A stretch of 64,000 bases of DNA from Sulfitobacter sp. OXR-159 (GCF_034377145.1 NZ_CP139707.1:3331501-3395500); one strand, 5' to 3'. Shown: positions 17,201-25,820, counted from the stretch's first letter. Notes: generated from the letters alone by a model not told the origin. Numbers and translations: made by a program.

Positions 17201-18256
17201 ATGACCCCCTGCACCCTCACCGCCCTGTCGGACCTCGCCGCGCTCGACGTTGATACCATCATCGACGTGCGCGCCCCTGCGGAGTTCGCCGAGGACCACC
17301 TGCCCGGCGCAATCAATCTGCCCGTGCTGTCGGATGCAGAGCGGGCCGAGGTCGGCACCATCTACAAACAAGTCAGCCCCTTTGACGCCCGCAAGATCGG
17401 CGGCGCGCTGGTGGCGCAGAACACCGCCCGGCATTTACAAACGGCACTGGCGGATAAAAACGGCGGCTGGCAACCGCTGGTCTATTGCTGGCGCGGTGGG
17501 CAGCGGTCGGGTGCGTTCTCGACAATTCTCGATCAGGTCGGCTGGCGTGTGCAACTTCTGCGCGGCGGCTATCGCAGCTATCGGCGCTTGGTGGTCGCGG
17601 CGCTCTACGACTTGCCCATGCCGCACCGGCTGATGTTGATCGAAGGCGGCACCGGCACGGCCAAGACGCGGCTGCTGCACCATCTGGCAAAGGCAGGCGC
17701 GCAGGTGCTTGACCTCGAAGGGCTGGCACAACATCGCGGGTCGCTGTTTGGCGCGGTGGACGGCGGCCAACCGCATCAGAAAATGTTTGAATCCCGTCTG
17801 GCCCAAGCCCTCACGCCACTCGACCCGGCGCAGGTAACCTGGGTCGAAGCGGAAAGCAGCAAGATCGGTAACATCACCCTGCCCCCCGCCCTCTGGGCCG
17901 CGATGCGCGCAGCTCCGCGGGTCGAGATCGCCGCCCCGCTCGCCGCGCGGGCGGATTTTCTCTGTCGGGCCTATGACGACCTGACGACGGACCCTGCTTT
18001 GCTGGATGACCGCATCGACAGGCTGCGCCCCTATCACAGCGCAGAGACCATCGCGGCATGGCAGACCCAAGCCCACGCGGGCGATTGGGCCATGCTTGCC
18101 GAAGGGCTGATCGGCCAACACTACGACCCGCGCTATGCCAAAGCCGCCAGCCGCAATCCCGCGCCGATAGAGCGGCTGACGCTCGACAGACTCGACGATA
18201 CCTCCTTGGCCGAGACCGCCGCCGCGCTGAACACCCGGTTTACGTCAGGCGCATAG
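17201..18256 (+). CDS. mnmH: tRNA 2-selenouridine synthase
   Basis: A 351-residue MnmH (SelU/YbbB). The N-terminal rhodanese domain has DTIIDVRAPAEFAEDHLPGA and the catalytic Cys in LVYCWRGGQRSGAF; the C-terminal half has a P-loop IEGGTGTAKTRLL. It replaces sulfur with selenium in the wobble 2-thiouridine of some tRNAs through a geranylated intermediate, using selenophosphate. The frame is open upstream, but ATG 17201 starts the conserved sequence. Its last 17 nt overlap tail-to-tail with the selD fusion, which makes its selenium donor. Confidence 0.95.
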   Translation: MTPCTLTALSDLAALDVDTIIDVRAPAEFAEDHLPGAINLPVLSDAERAEVGTIYKQVSPFDARKIGGALVAQNTARHLQTALADKNGGWQPLVYCWRGGQRSGAFSTILDQVGWRVQLLRGGYRSYRRLVVAALYDLPMPHRLMLIEGGTGTAKTRLLHHLAKAGAQVLDLEGLAQHRGSLFGAVDGGQPHQKMFESRLAQALTPLDPAQVTWVEAESSKIGNITLPPALWAAMRAAPRVEIAAPLAARADFLCRAYDDLTTDPALLDDRIDRLRPYHSAETIAAWQTQAHAGDWAMLAEGLIGQHYDPRYAKAASRNPAPIERLTLDRLDDTSLAETAAALNTRFTSGA

Positions 18257-20411
18257 AGGGCGCACCGGCCTCCAGCCGTCCGATGATATGGCCCGTCAAG
18301 CCTTCGGCCTCCAACCGCGCCTGCGCCGCTTCCGCCGCTCCCTTTGGCAAGGCCGCCAGCAGCCCCCCAGCGGTCTGTGGGTCGTGAAAAAGTGGGTTCA
18401 CCGGGCCTGCGGCCTCTATCGGAGCATCCGCCTGATTGACCGGCAACAGCGACGATGCCACCCCCCGATCCGACAGCGCCTGCGCGCCGGGATAGAGCGG
18501 GACCGCCGCGCCCCAAAGTTCTGCCGCCAGCCCCGAGGCGCGGCAAATCGCCTGCACATGGCCCGCCAAGCCAAAGCCGGTCACATCAGTCATCGCATGG
18601 GCACCACCCAAAATCGACGCCTCCCGCGCCTGCGGTGTCGCCATGAGCCCGAGCGCTTTGGCCACCACCCGCCCCGGCGCACTGCCTGCCATATGCCCGG
18701 CAAGGATCACGCCAGACCCGATGGGCCGGGTCAGCATCAACACATCCCCCGGCTGCGCGCCGCCGACACCGATGGGCATGTCCTCCCGCGTGCCGGTGAC
18801 CGTAAACCCGATAGTCAGTTCCGCGCCCATGGTGGTGTGGCCGCCGACAATCTGCGCCCCTGCCGCCGCCATTACATCTTGCGCGGCCGCCGCGATCTCT
18901 CGCAACGTGCGGGCCTGCAATGCGGGCGACATGCGCGGCAGGATGATCGAACTCAGCGCCACCTGCGGCTTGGCCCCCATGGCCCAGACATCGCCCAAGG
19001 CGTGGACCGCTGCGATCCGCGTCATCAGCGCCGGGTCTTCGATGAAGCCGCGCAGGTGATCCGTGCTCATCACCTGAAAACCACCGCCCGGTTGGCGCAG
19101 CACCGCCGCATCATCCCCCGCCCCGGTAACGACATCGCCGGCGACCGGCGGTTGCACTTCGGCCAAAAGGTCTCCCAGCACCGCGCCGCCCACCTTCGCC
19201 CCGCATCCACCACAGAGCGGCTTGCCCGCCAGCGCCTCCTGCACGCCCGAGGCCACCGGGCCCGTCAGCGCATCGGTCTTCATCGCGGGGAGGTCATCGA
19301 GCCCGCCCATGAACTTGCGATCAATGCGGTCCTTCCACTGCCAAAGCAGCGCCCCGCCAAGGGCCAGCCCGTTCCGCTCGGCCACAGCGGATTTCCCGCC
19401 CAGCGAGATCAGCTTGAGGTAATGTTTCTGCGGTTTGAACGCCCGCCGCGCACCACCACTCAGCGCAGCGCGCAGGTTATCATGCAGCACCGGCGCTGCC
19501 CGCACGGCAAAAACCCCGGCCTTGGGGCGCGGCGTGGCCTCCATATGCGCACAGTCGCCCACGGCAAAGAGTGCCGCATCATCCACCACCCCCAGATCCG
19601 CGCCGACACGGATGAACCCCTGATGAAGCGGCAGATCAGTCTGCGCGAGCCAGCCATGCGGCACCGCCCCCGCAGCGCCCACACAAAGCGCGGCTGGTAT
19701 CGGCGCGGCCCCGTCCAAGATGACCGCCCTATCGGTGATCCGCGCCACTTTGGCATTCAGCGTGAGACCTACCCCCAAGTCCACCATGCGGCGTCGAACC
19801 ATCGCCTCGGTCCGAGGGGCCATGCCGGAAAGCTGTGGCCCGTGTTCCACCACCGTCACGGCAGGCTGCACACCCGCTTGGCGCAGCGCAAAAGCCATCG
19901 CCATGGCAAGCTCACAACCCGCCACACCGCCGCCAATCACCGCCACCTCGGGCGGCTGTTCGCCCGCCTTCACCGCTGCCAGAAACTCACGCCAGCGCGC
20001 GGCGTAGACATCAAGTGGTTTGGCCCCGACAGCGTGGTCAGCAAACCCCAGCAGGTCCATCTTGGCCGTGATGCCGATGTCGATCGAGGCCACGTCATAG
20101 GCGACGGCTCCATGCCCTTTAACCGTGATCTCGCGTGCCGCCCGGTCAATCCCCGTCGCCGCCCCAAGGATCAGCCGCGCCCCGGCGTGGCGGCACAGGC
20201 GCATCAGGTCAATCTCCAATTCATCCCGCCCGTAGTGCCCGGCGATATGACCGGGCAGCATGCCGGTATAGGGCGCGGTGGGACCGGGGTTGATGACCGT
20301 CAGCCGCGCACCGGGCAGCGGGTCCATCCCCCATTTGCGCAGCACCAGCGCATGGGCGTGCCCGCCGCCTACCAGCACCAGATCTCGCGTCAGGGGCAGA
20401 TCGCTTTGCAC
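18240..20411 (-). CDS. selD: Fusion: FAD-dependent NADH-dehydrogenase-like oxidoreductase + selenide, water dikinase (SelD)
   Basis: A 723-residue two-domain protein. Residues 1 to about 385 are a pyridine-nucleotide-disulfide-type flavoprotein: LVLVGGGHAHALVLRKW (FAD), VAVIGGGVAGCELAMAMAF (NAD(P)H) and LFAVGDCAHME. From about 395 it is SelD: CGGCGAK carries the essential Cys (C403) and Lys (K406), then AGDDAAV, STDHLRGFIEDP and VHALGDVWAMGAKP for ATP and metal. SelD makes selenophosphate from selenide and ATP; the flavoprotein may supply reduced selenium. The catalytic position is Cys, not selenocysteine. It converges with mnmH, suggesting selenium is used here at least for tRNA; no selA/selB is in the window. 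Confidence 0.95.
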   Translation of the reverse strand: MQSDLPLTRDLVLVGGGHAHALVLRKWGMDPLPGARLTVINPGPTAPYTGMLPGHIAGHYGRDELEIDLMRLCRHAGARLILGAATGIDRAAREITVKGHGAVAYDVASIDIGITAKMDLLGFADHAVGAKPLDVYAARWREFLAAVKAGEQPPEVAVIGGGVAGCELAMAMAFALRQAGVQPAVTVVEHGPQLSGMAPRTEAMVRRRMVDLGVGLTLNAKVARITDRAVILDGAAPIPAALCVGAAGAVPHGWLAQTDLPLHQGFIRVGADLGVVDDAALFAVGDCAHMEATPRPKAGVFAVRAAPVLHDNLRAALSGGARRAFKPQKHYLKLISLGGKSAVAERNGLALGGALLWQWKDRIDRKFMGGLDDLPAMKTDALTGPVASGVQEALAGKPLCGGCGAKVGGAVLGDLLAEVQPPVAGDVVTGAGDDAAVLRQPGGGFQVMSTDHLRGFIEDPALMTRIAAVHALGDVWAMGAKPQVALSSIILPRMSPALQARTLREIAAAAQDVMAAAGAQIVGGHTTMGAELTIGFTVTGTREDMPIGVGGAQPGDVLMLTRPIGSGVILAGHMAGSAPGRVVAKALGLMATPQAREASILGGAHAMTDVTGFGLAGHVQAICRASGLAAELWGAAVPLYPGAQALSDRGVASSLLPVNQADAPIEAAGPVNPLFHDPQTAGGLLAALPKGAAEAAQARLEAEGLTGHIIGRLEAGAPSMRLT

Positions 20412-20701
20412 CAGATTGCCTCACTCTCTCTTTTTGCCTCGGTCATAGCTAACCGAACGCGCCCGGGCGCGCCATTGACCTGACCGAGATGTGAGCGGAT
20501 CGGACCAGAGCTAAAATGGCACTTCCCCGCCCATTCGGGCCTCCAAACCCGCCAAACAGGTAAAAAGGGTGACAATTCGCCCAAAAACCCCCATGTACAT
20601 TCCATCCCCGACCCTCTACCGACGGTCGGATTCCTTTGCCGTGGCTGGTAGCACCCCACGTGCCCGCCCCCCGCACAAACGTTCAAGACAGGACAGCCTT
20701 C

Positions 20702-22795
20702 GTGATCCAGACTATTGCCGATGCCCTTGCCCAACAGGGTTATGAAACACTTACCGCCGTACAGGAGGCCGTCACAGACCCCGCGCTGAACGATCAAGAC
20801 CTTCTGGTTTCCGCCCAAACCGGGTCGGGCAAGACGGTGGGCTTTGGCCTCGCCATCGCGCCGACACTCTTGGGGGACGATACCCATTTCGGCCAAGCAG
20901 GCGCACCGCTGGCGCTGATTATCGCGCCGACCCGCGAATTGGCCATGCAGGTCAGCCGCGAGCTGACCTGGCTTTATGGCAAAGCGGGCGCGGTGGTCAC
21001 CACCTGTGTCGGCGGCATGGACACCCGGACCGAGCGCCGCGCGCTGGACCGGGGCGCACATATCGTCGTCGCCACGCCGGGCCGTCTGTGTGACCACATC
21101 AAACGCAACAACATCAACCTCGACGCGATCCGCGCCGTGGTGCTGGACGAAGCGGATGAGATGCTCGACCTCGGCTTCCGCGAAGACCTTGAGTTCATCC
21201 TCTCCGAATCCCCCGAAGAGCGCCGCACGCTGCTGTTCTCGGCCACCGTGCCTGCGGCGATTGCCAAACTGGCGAAATCCTACCAGCGCGACGCGCAGCG
21301 CATCACCACTGTGAGCGAAGCCAAACAGCACAGCGATATCGAATACCGCGCGCTGAATGTGCACCCGCGTGACACTGAAAACGCGATCATCAACGTGCTG
21401 CGCTTCTATGAAGCCAAGAACGCCATCGTGTTCTGCAACACCCGCGCCGCCGTGGCGCGCCTGACCACACGGTTCACCAACCGGGGTTTCTCGGTCGTGG
21501 CGCTGTCGGGTGAGTTGACGCAGTCTGAGCGGACCAACGCGCTGCAAGCGCTGCGCGACGGGCGGGCCCGCGTTTGTATTGCGACGGACGTGGCCGCACG
21601 CGGCATCGACCTGCCGAACCTTGAACTGGTGATCCACGCCGATCTGCCCAGCAACTCCGACACGCTGCTGCACCGCTCGGGCCGTACTGGCCGCGCCGGG
21701 CGCAAGGGCGTTTCCGCCCTGATCGTGCCTGCGAAACTGCGCAGCAAAGCAAACCGTCTGATCGGCGGCGCGAAGCTGAAAGTGGAATGGGCGGCACCGC
21801 CCTCCGCCACCGAAGTGAATGCCGCCGACGAAGCCCGCCTGCTGGCCGATCCTGCATGGTCCGACCCGATCCCGGAAGATGCCGAAGGTTTCGTTGCCAA
21901 TCTGGTCGAGCAATTCTCGGCCGAGCAACTGGCCACTGCTTTCGTCAACCTCTACCGCGCGCGCCAATCCGCGCCGGAAGAACTGGCAGAACCCGGTGCG
22001 CCCGGCGACGACAAACCGCGCCCGGCCTTTGGCAAATCGGTCTGGTTCTCGATCTCGACAGGCCGCAACGACGGGGCCGAGCCGCGCACGCTGCTGCCAA
22101 TGCTTTGCCGGCGCGGTGATCTGACCAAAGACGATATCGGCGCGATCCGTGTGCAGGGCAGCCATAGCTTTGTCGAAGTGCTGGAAACCTCGGTTCCCGG
22201 TCTGCTGAGCGCACTTGGCGGCGACATGAAGCTGGAAGAAGGCGCGGTGCTGACGCAGCTCGACAAAGCCCCCGATCTGGCCCGTGGTCCGAAACCCGGC
22301 GGCAACCGTGGCCCCAAGCCGGGTGGCGGCTACAAGGGTGATCGCGACCGTGGCCCGCGCCCGCCGCGTGATAACTACGATCCCGATGCCGCCCCCGCCC
22401 CGCGCAAACCCCGCGCCAAAGCGGCGGATGGCCCCGGTGCGGCGTCGTTCGACAAGCCGAAATACGACAAGGCCAAGTTCGACAAACCGCGCGCGCCCAA
22501 GGGCGAACGCCCGCCAAAGTCGCACAAGACCGAGCGCAGTCCGATGAAACCCGGTGCGACGCCCAAGCCTAAGTCTGGCGGCGAAACAACCGGCAAGCCC
22601 AAGGCGAAAGCCGTTTGGAAAAAGGAAAAGCCCGCAGGCGATGCACCGCGCAAAGGCAAGGGCAAGCCGACAACCTCGGCCACCACGCCGGGCGGTGAGA
22701 AGTCCTACAAACGGGCGTCCGACCCGTCCAAACGCTTCACCCCGCCGAATAAGATCGGCAAGCAGGGCGGCAAGGGCGGCCCGAAATCGAAGTAA
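20702..22795 (+). CDS. DEAD-box RNA helicase with C-terminal DbpA-like RNA-binding domain and basic tail
   Basis: About 697 residues. The RecA-like core has AQTGSGKT (Walker A), APTRELAMQV, VLDEADEMLD (DEAD), FSATVP and HRSGRTGRAGR. After the core a domain around 440-520 (SVWFSISTGRNDGAEPRTLL, then DDIGAIRVQGSHSFVEV) resembles the DbpA RNA-binding fold. From about 526 the chain is a low-complexity Lys/Pro/Gly tail with repeated RGPKPGG and FDKPK units. The GTG at 20702 is preferred because the family start IQTIADALAQQGY follows and AGGACAG lies upstream; an in-frame ATG at 20636 would add 22 residues. Likely roles are ribosome assembly or cold adaptation. Confidence 0.92.
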   Translation: MIQTIADALAQQGYETLTAVQEAVTDPALNDQDLLVSAQTGSGKTVGFGLAIAPTLLGDDTHFGQAGAPLALIIAPTRELAMQVSRELTWLYGKAGAVVTTCVGGMDTRTERRALDRGAHIVVATPGRLCDHIKRNNINLDAIRAVVLDEADEMLDLGFREDLEFILSESPEERRTLLFSATVPAAIAKLAKSYQRDAQRITTVSEAKQHSDIEYRALNVHPRDTENAIINVLRFYEAKNAIVFCNTRAAVARLTTRFTNRGFSVVALSGELTQSERTNALQALRDGRARVCIATDVAARGIDLPNLELVIHADLPSNSDTLLHRSGRTGRAGRKGVSALIVPAKLRSKANRLIGGAKLKVEWAAPPSATEVNAADEARLLADPAWSDPIPEDAEGFVANLVEQFSAEQLATAFVNLYRARQSAPEELAEPGAPGDDKPRPAFGKSVWFSISTGRNDGAEPRTLLPMLCRRGDLTKDDIGAIRVQGSHSFVEVLETSVPGLLSALGGDMKLEEGAVLTQLDKAPDLARGPKPGGNRGPKPGGGYKGDRDRGPRPPRDNYDPDAAPAPRKPRAKAADGPGAASFDKPKYDKAKFDKPRAPKGERPPKSHKTERSPMKPGATPKPKSGGETTGKPKAKAVWKKEKPAGDAPRKGKGKPTTSATTPGGEKSYKRASDPSKRFTPPNKIGKQGGKGGPKSK

Positions 22796-22800
22796 ACTTG

Positions 22801-22832
22801 AACGCCGGGGCACCACCCCGGCGTTTTCGTTT
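22801..22832 (+). terminator. Intrinsic terminator of the helicase gene
   Basis: Perfect 10-bp stem, AACGCCGGGG (22801-22810) with CCCCGGCGTT (22816-22825), 5-nt loop, followed by TTCGTTT. It starts 5 nt after the stop codon. Confidence 0.85.
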
Positions 22833-22840
22833 AAGGCCCC

Positions 22841-22883
22841 GGACTTTTTAAAAAAGTCCGCCCCGATTTCTTTAAAAGAAATC
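22841..22883. repeat. Two adjacent 19-bp odd palindromes
   Basis: First: GGACTTTTT (22841-22849) and AAAAAGTCC (22851-22859) around one base. Second: GATTTCTTT (22865-22873) and AAAGAAATC (22875-22883) around one base. They are separated by GCCCC. I recall similar paired AT-cored palindromes at gene ends in other Roseobacter genomes, so this is probably a small dispersed REP-like or terminator-like element; only this copy was noticed here. Confidence 0.65.
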
Positions 22884-22894
22884 TGCGCCGGCGG

Positions 22895-22927
22895 CTGGCC
22901 TTAAGGAACAAACCTAACTGGCACTAC
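22895..22927 (+). promoter_or_regulatory. Candidate TauR site upstream of tpa (direct repeat, 23-bp spacing)
   Basis: CTGGCCTTAA (22895-22904) and CTGGCACTAC (22918-22927), start-to-start 23 bp, about 100 bp before tpa. The same repeat with nearly the same spacing lies before xsc and in the tauR/nagK gap. MocR-type regulators typically bind direct repeats, and the Rhodobacter capsulatus TauR site is, as I remember, a pair close to CTGGACYTAA. Binding is inferred. Confidence 0.65.
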
Positions 22928-23025
22928 TTGTGGCGCAACTTTCGCGGTGATGTGATAGGCACATTCCCCGCCTCTGCGCGGGCTTCATTCGTGGGTTCGC
23001 CCACTCGCACAGAAAGGTTTGCCTC

Positions 23026-24423
23026 ATGGACGGCAATTTCAACGAGAACGACATCTCCCGCGTTGTCGAAGCCGACCGCGCGCATATCTGGCACCACCTG
23101 AGCCAGCACAAACCCTATGAAACGACCGACCCGCGCATCATTGTCGAAGGCAAGGGCATGCGGGTCTGGGACCAAAAGGGCAAAGAGCACCTTGATGCCG
23201 TGTCCGGTGGTGTCTGGACGGTCAACGTAGGCTATGGCCGTGAAAGCATCGCCAATGCCGTGCGCGACCAGCTGATCAAGCTGAACTATTTCGCCGGTTC
23301 CGCAGGCTCGATCCCCGGTTCTCATTTCGCCGAGAAACTGCTGGACAAGATGCCCGGCCTTGATCGCGTCTATTACTGCAACTCGGGCTCCGAGGCGAAT
23401 GAGAAAGCCTTCAAAATGGTGCGCCAGATCGCGCACAAACGCTATGGCGGCAAGAAGCACAAGATCCTCTACCGCGACCGCGATTACCACGGCACCACCA
23501 TCGGCTGCCTCTCAGCGGGTGGGCAGGACGAGCGCAATGCACAATACGGCCCCTTTGCACCGGGCTTTGTGCGGGTGCCGCATTGTCTGGAATATCGCAG
23601 TTTTGAGCAGGACGGTGCGCCGCAAGAGAACTACGGCACATGGGCGGCGGATCAGATCGAAAAGGTGATCCTCGCCGAAGGGCCCGAAACCGTCGGCGCG
23701 CTTTGCCTTGAGCCGGTGACCGCAGGCGGCGGCGTGATCTGCCCGCCCGAGGGCTACTGGGAGCGGGTACAAGAGATTTGCCGCAAATACGACATCCTGC
23801 TGCATATCGATGAGGTCGTCTGCGGCGTGGGCCGTACCGGGACTTGGTTCGGCTATCAGCACTACGGCATCCAGCCAGACATGGTGACGATGGCCAAAGG
23901 GGTGGCCTCTGGCTATGCCGCCATCGCCTGTCTGGTCACGACCGATGCCGTGTTTGACATGTTCAAGGACGATGCCAGCGATCCGCTGAACTACTTCCGC
24001 GACATCTCGACCTTTGGCGGCTGCACCGCGGGGCCGACCGCGGGCATCGAGAATATGAACATCATCGAGCGTGAGAACCTGTTGGAGAACACCACCAACA
24101 TGGGCCACTACATGCTGGAGCAGCTTCATGCGCTGGCCGACAAACACAAGGTGATCGGCGATGTGCGCGGCAAGGGGCTGTTCTTGGGCGCCGAACTGGT
24201 CACTGACCGCGACAGCCGCGACCCCGTCGAGGAAAAACGTATTCAGGCCGTCGTTGGGGACTGCATGGCCCAAGGGGTGATCATCGGGGCCACCAACCGC
24301 TCCCTGCCCGGCAAGAACAACACGCTGTGTTTCTCGCCTGCCCTGATCGCCTCACGCGATGATATTGATGAGATCATCACCGCGGTGGATGGCGCATTGG
24401 GCCGAGTTTTCGCTTCGGCGTAA
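23026..24423 (+). CDS. tpa: Taurine:pyruvate aminotransferase
   Basis: A 465-residue class III aminotransferase. It begins MDGNFNENDISRVVEADRAH and has HLDAVSGGVWTVNVGYGRES, a start typical of the taurine:pyruvate enzymes. YYCNSGSEANEKAFKMVRQ, LHIDEVVCGVGRTG and the PLP lysine in MAKGVASGYAAI are all present. It transfers the amino group of taurine to pyruvate, giving sulfoacetaldehyde and alanine; sulfoacetaldehyde is the substrate of Xsc encoded 6 kb downstream. AAAGG stands before the ATG. A candidate TauR repeat lies upstream. Confidence 0.9.
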   Translation: MDGNFNENDISRVVEADRAHIWHHLSQHKPYETTDPRIIVEGKGMRVWDQKGKEHLDAVSGGVWTVNVGYGRESIANAVRDQLIKLNYFAGSAGSIPGSHFAEKLLDKMPGLDRVYYCNSGSEANEKAFKMVRQIAHKRYGGKKHKILYRDRDYHGTTIGCLSAGGQDERNAQYGPFAPGFVRVPHCLEYRSFEQDGAPQENYGTWAADQIEKVILAEGPETVGALCLEPVTAGGGVICPPEGYWERVQEICRKYDILLHIDEVVCGVGRTGTWFGYQHYGIQPDMVTMAKGVASGYAAIACLVTTDAVFDMFKDDASDPLNYFRDISTFGGCTAGPTAGIENMNIIERENLLENTTNMGHYMLEQLHALADKHKVIGDVRGKGLFLGAELVTDRDSRDPVEEKRIQAVVGDCMAQGVIIGATNRSLPGKNNTLCFSPALIASRDDIDEIITAVDGALGRVFASA

Positions 24424-24447
24424 AACCGCGCTTTCAGGCCTGCGACA

Positions 24448-24480
24448 GGCGGCATCGGTTGACCCGGTGCCGCCTTCGTC
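24448..24480 (+). terminator. Probable terminator after tpa
   Basis: Stem GGCGGCATCGG (24448-24458) with CCGGTGCCGCC (24464-24474), 11 pairs with one G-U, then TTCGTC. The stem is strong but the T-run is poor. Confidence 0.55.
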
Positions 24481-24630
24481 TATCTAAACCTCTGTCTTGC
24501 CCGAACATGACAACAGATGGAAAATTGCCGCGCACACCCGCGTTGAAAATTTTTCTTAACATCCATCGCTTTCGCGGGAACCTCTTCCACCCCCCCCCGC
24601 GTTGGCAAATGAGTAACTTGGGAGAAAGAC

Positions 24631-24894
24631 ATGAAAAAATTCCTTATCGCCGTTCCGCTGGTCGCCACTCTTGCCGCTTGTAACGGCACCACGCCCAGCC
24701 AAGGCGCCCTGACAGGTGCAGCCCTCGGCGCAGCCACAGGTGCTGCTGTTTCAGGCGGTGACGACAAGGTTCAAGGCGCAATCATCGGCGGTCTCGCTGG
24801 TGCGGCGGCTGGCAACTACATCGGCCAGACTCAGTCCGGCAAATGTGTGTACCAGAACTCCAACGGCCAGCGCTACGTCGCAGCTTGCCCATAA
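24631..24894 (+). CDS. Small glycine-zipper lipoprotein
   Basis: An 87-residue exported lipoprotein. The signal peptide KKFLIAVPLVATLAAC ends in a lipobox (LAAC), with Cys17 to be lipidated. The mature part has glycine-zipper repeats (GALTGAALGAATGAAVSGG, IIGGLAGAAAGNYIG) that form tight membrane-associated helices, and a short tail with two Cys. Such proteins sit in the outer membrane; function unknown. A good ribosome site (GGGAGAAAG) is upstream. A run of nine C at 24590-24598 lies in the leader. Confidence 0.85.
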   Translation: MKKFLIAVPLVATLAACNGTTPSQGALTGAALGAATGAAVSGGDDKVQGAIIGGLAGAAAGNYIGQTQSGKCVYQNSNGQRYVAACP

Positions 24895-24913
24895 ACGGCT
24901 GACATCGCGCGAT

Positions 24914-24961
24914 TTCGCGCTATTGGGGCTTCGACCATTCGCGCTATTGGGGCTTCGACCA
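24914..24961 (+). repeat. Perfect 24-bp tandem duplication within the terminator region
   Basis: Two identical 24-bp units, 24914-24937 and 24938-24961. The second unit supplies the 5' arm of the hairpin at 24950-24974; the first is a spare copy of that arm. It probably arose by slippage or misaligned repair and could give two competing hairpins. Confidence 0.8.
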
Positions 24962-24979
24962 TCGGTCGGAGCCCTTTTT
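24950..24979 (+). terminator. Intrinsic terminator of the glycine-zipper lipoprotein gene
   Basis: GGGCTTCGACC (24950-24960) pairs with GGTCGGAGCCC (24964-24974), 11 pairs with one G-U, loop ATC, then TTTTTC. Its 5' arm is duplicated just upstream. Confidence 0.85.
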
Positions 24980-25058
24980 CGTGCCTCCCCCCTATCTTGG
25001 CATCGCCGTGATTTGATCCTAACAGGGTTCCAAGCGCCGCATGGCGTGGGGAGGGACA

Positions 25059-25820
25059 ATGACCACTTTGAGCGATATCGCGATCTTGCTGATCGCGGCC
25101 TTTGGCGCGGGCGTGTTGAACACCATCGCCGGGGGCGGCACCTTTCTGACCTTTCCGGCGCTGGTCTTTACCGGGATGCCGCCTGTGGCGGCCAATGCCA
25201 CCAGTGCCGTGGCGGTGTTTCCCGGCTACCTTGCCGGGGCTTTCGGCTTTCGCGATGAATTGGGCGGTTTTGACCGCAAGCGGTTGCTGCGGCTTAGCCT
25301 CATCACGCTGGCGGGCGGTGTGGTCGGCTCGGGCCTGCTGCTGGTCTCGTCCAACGCGGCCTTTTCGGTTGTCGTGCCCTTCTTGCTCCTCGCGGCGACG
25401 CTGGCCTTCCTGCTGGGCGACCGCATCCGCGCCTTTGCCGCATCCCATGCCCGCGGCGTCACACCCGAAGGCGCGCTCGGCCTGTTCGCGGTCAGCGTCT
25501 ATGGCGGCTATTTTAACGGGGGCTTGGGCATCGTTCTGCTGGCCCTCTTTGCGCTTTGGGGGATGACCGACCTGCACGGGATGAACGGGCTCAAGAACGG
25601 GCTGAGCTTCGTGCTCTCATCGATTTCCGTGGCGGTCTTTGCCTTGGCCGGGCTGGTCGCATGGCCGCAGGCGTTGCTGATGATGCTGGCCGCCACGGCA
25701 GGGGGCTATGCCGGAGCGCCGCTGGCGCGGGCCTTGCCGAAACAAACCGTGCGCTGGCTGATCGCCGCCATCGGCTTTGGGATGAGCGCGGTGTTCTTCT
25801 GGCGGCTTGTCGCAGGCTAG
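25059..25820 (+). CDS. TauE/SafE family anion exporter (TSUP), probable sulfite/sulfonate exporter
   Basis: A 253-residue membrane protein with about eight helices. GAGVLNTIAGGGTFLTFPAL at the start and GGYFNGGLGIVLLALFAL in the second half are the paired TSUP signatures. The family includes sulfite and sulfoacetate exporters. Position between tpa and tauR-xsc fits export of sulfite formed by Xsc, complementing its oxidation by SoeABC. ATG 25059 is chosen because GGGGAGGGA lies just upstream. Its TAG stop overlaps that of convergent nagA in a shared CTAG. The substrate is inferred from context. Confidence 0.85.
   Translation: MTTLSDIAILLIAAFGAGVLNTIAGGGTFLTFPALVFTGMPPVAANATSAVAVFPGYLAGAFGFRDELGGFDRKRLLRLSLITLAGGVVGSGLLLVSSNAAFSVVVPFLLLAATLAFLLGDRIRAFAASHARGVTPEGALGLFAVSVYGGYFNGGLGIVLLALFALWGMTDLHGMNGLKNGLSFVLSSISVAVFALAGLVAWPQALLMMLAATAGGYAGAPLARALPKQTVRWLIAAIGFGMSAVFFWRLVAG

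Noticed and set aside
18288..20483. 731-codon plus-strand open frame across selD
   Set aside because: Antisense shadow of the selD fusion, full of Arg, His and Pro, with no recognisable motif.
20390..22816. 808-codon minus-strand open frame across the helicase gene
   Set aside because: Antisense shadow; the plus strand encodes all DEAD-box motifs.
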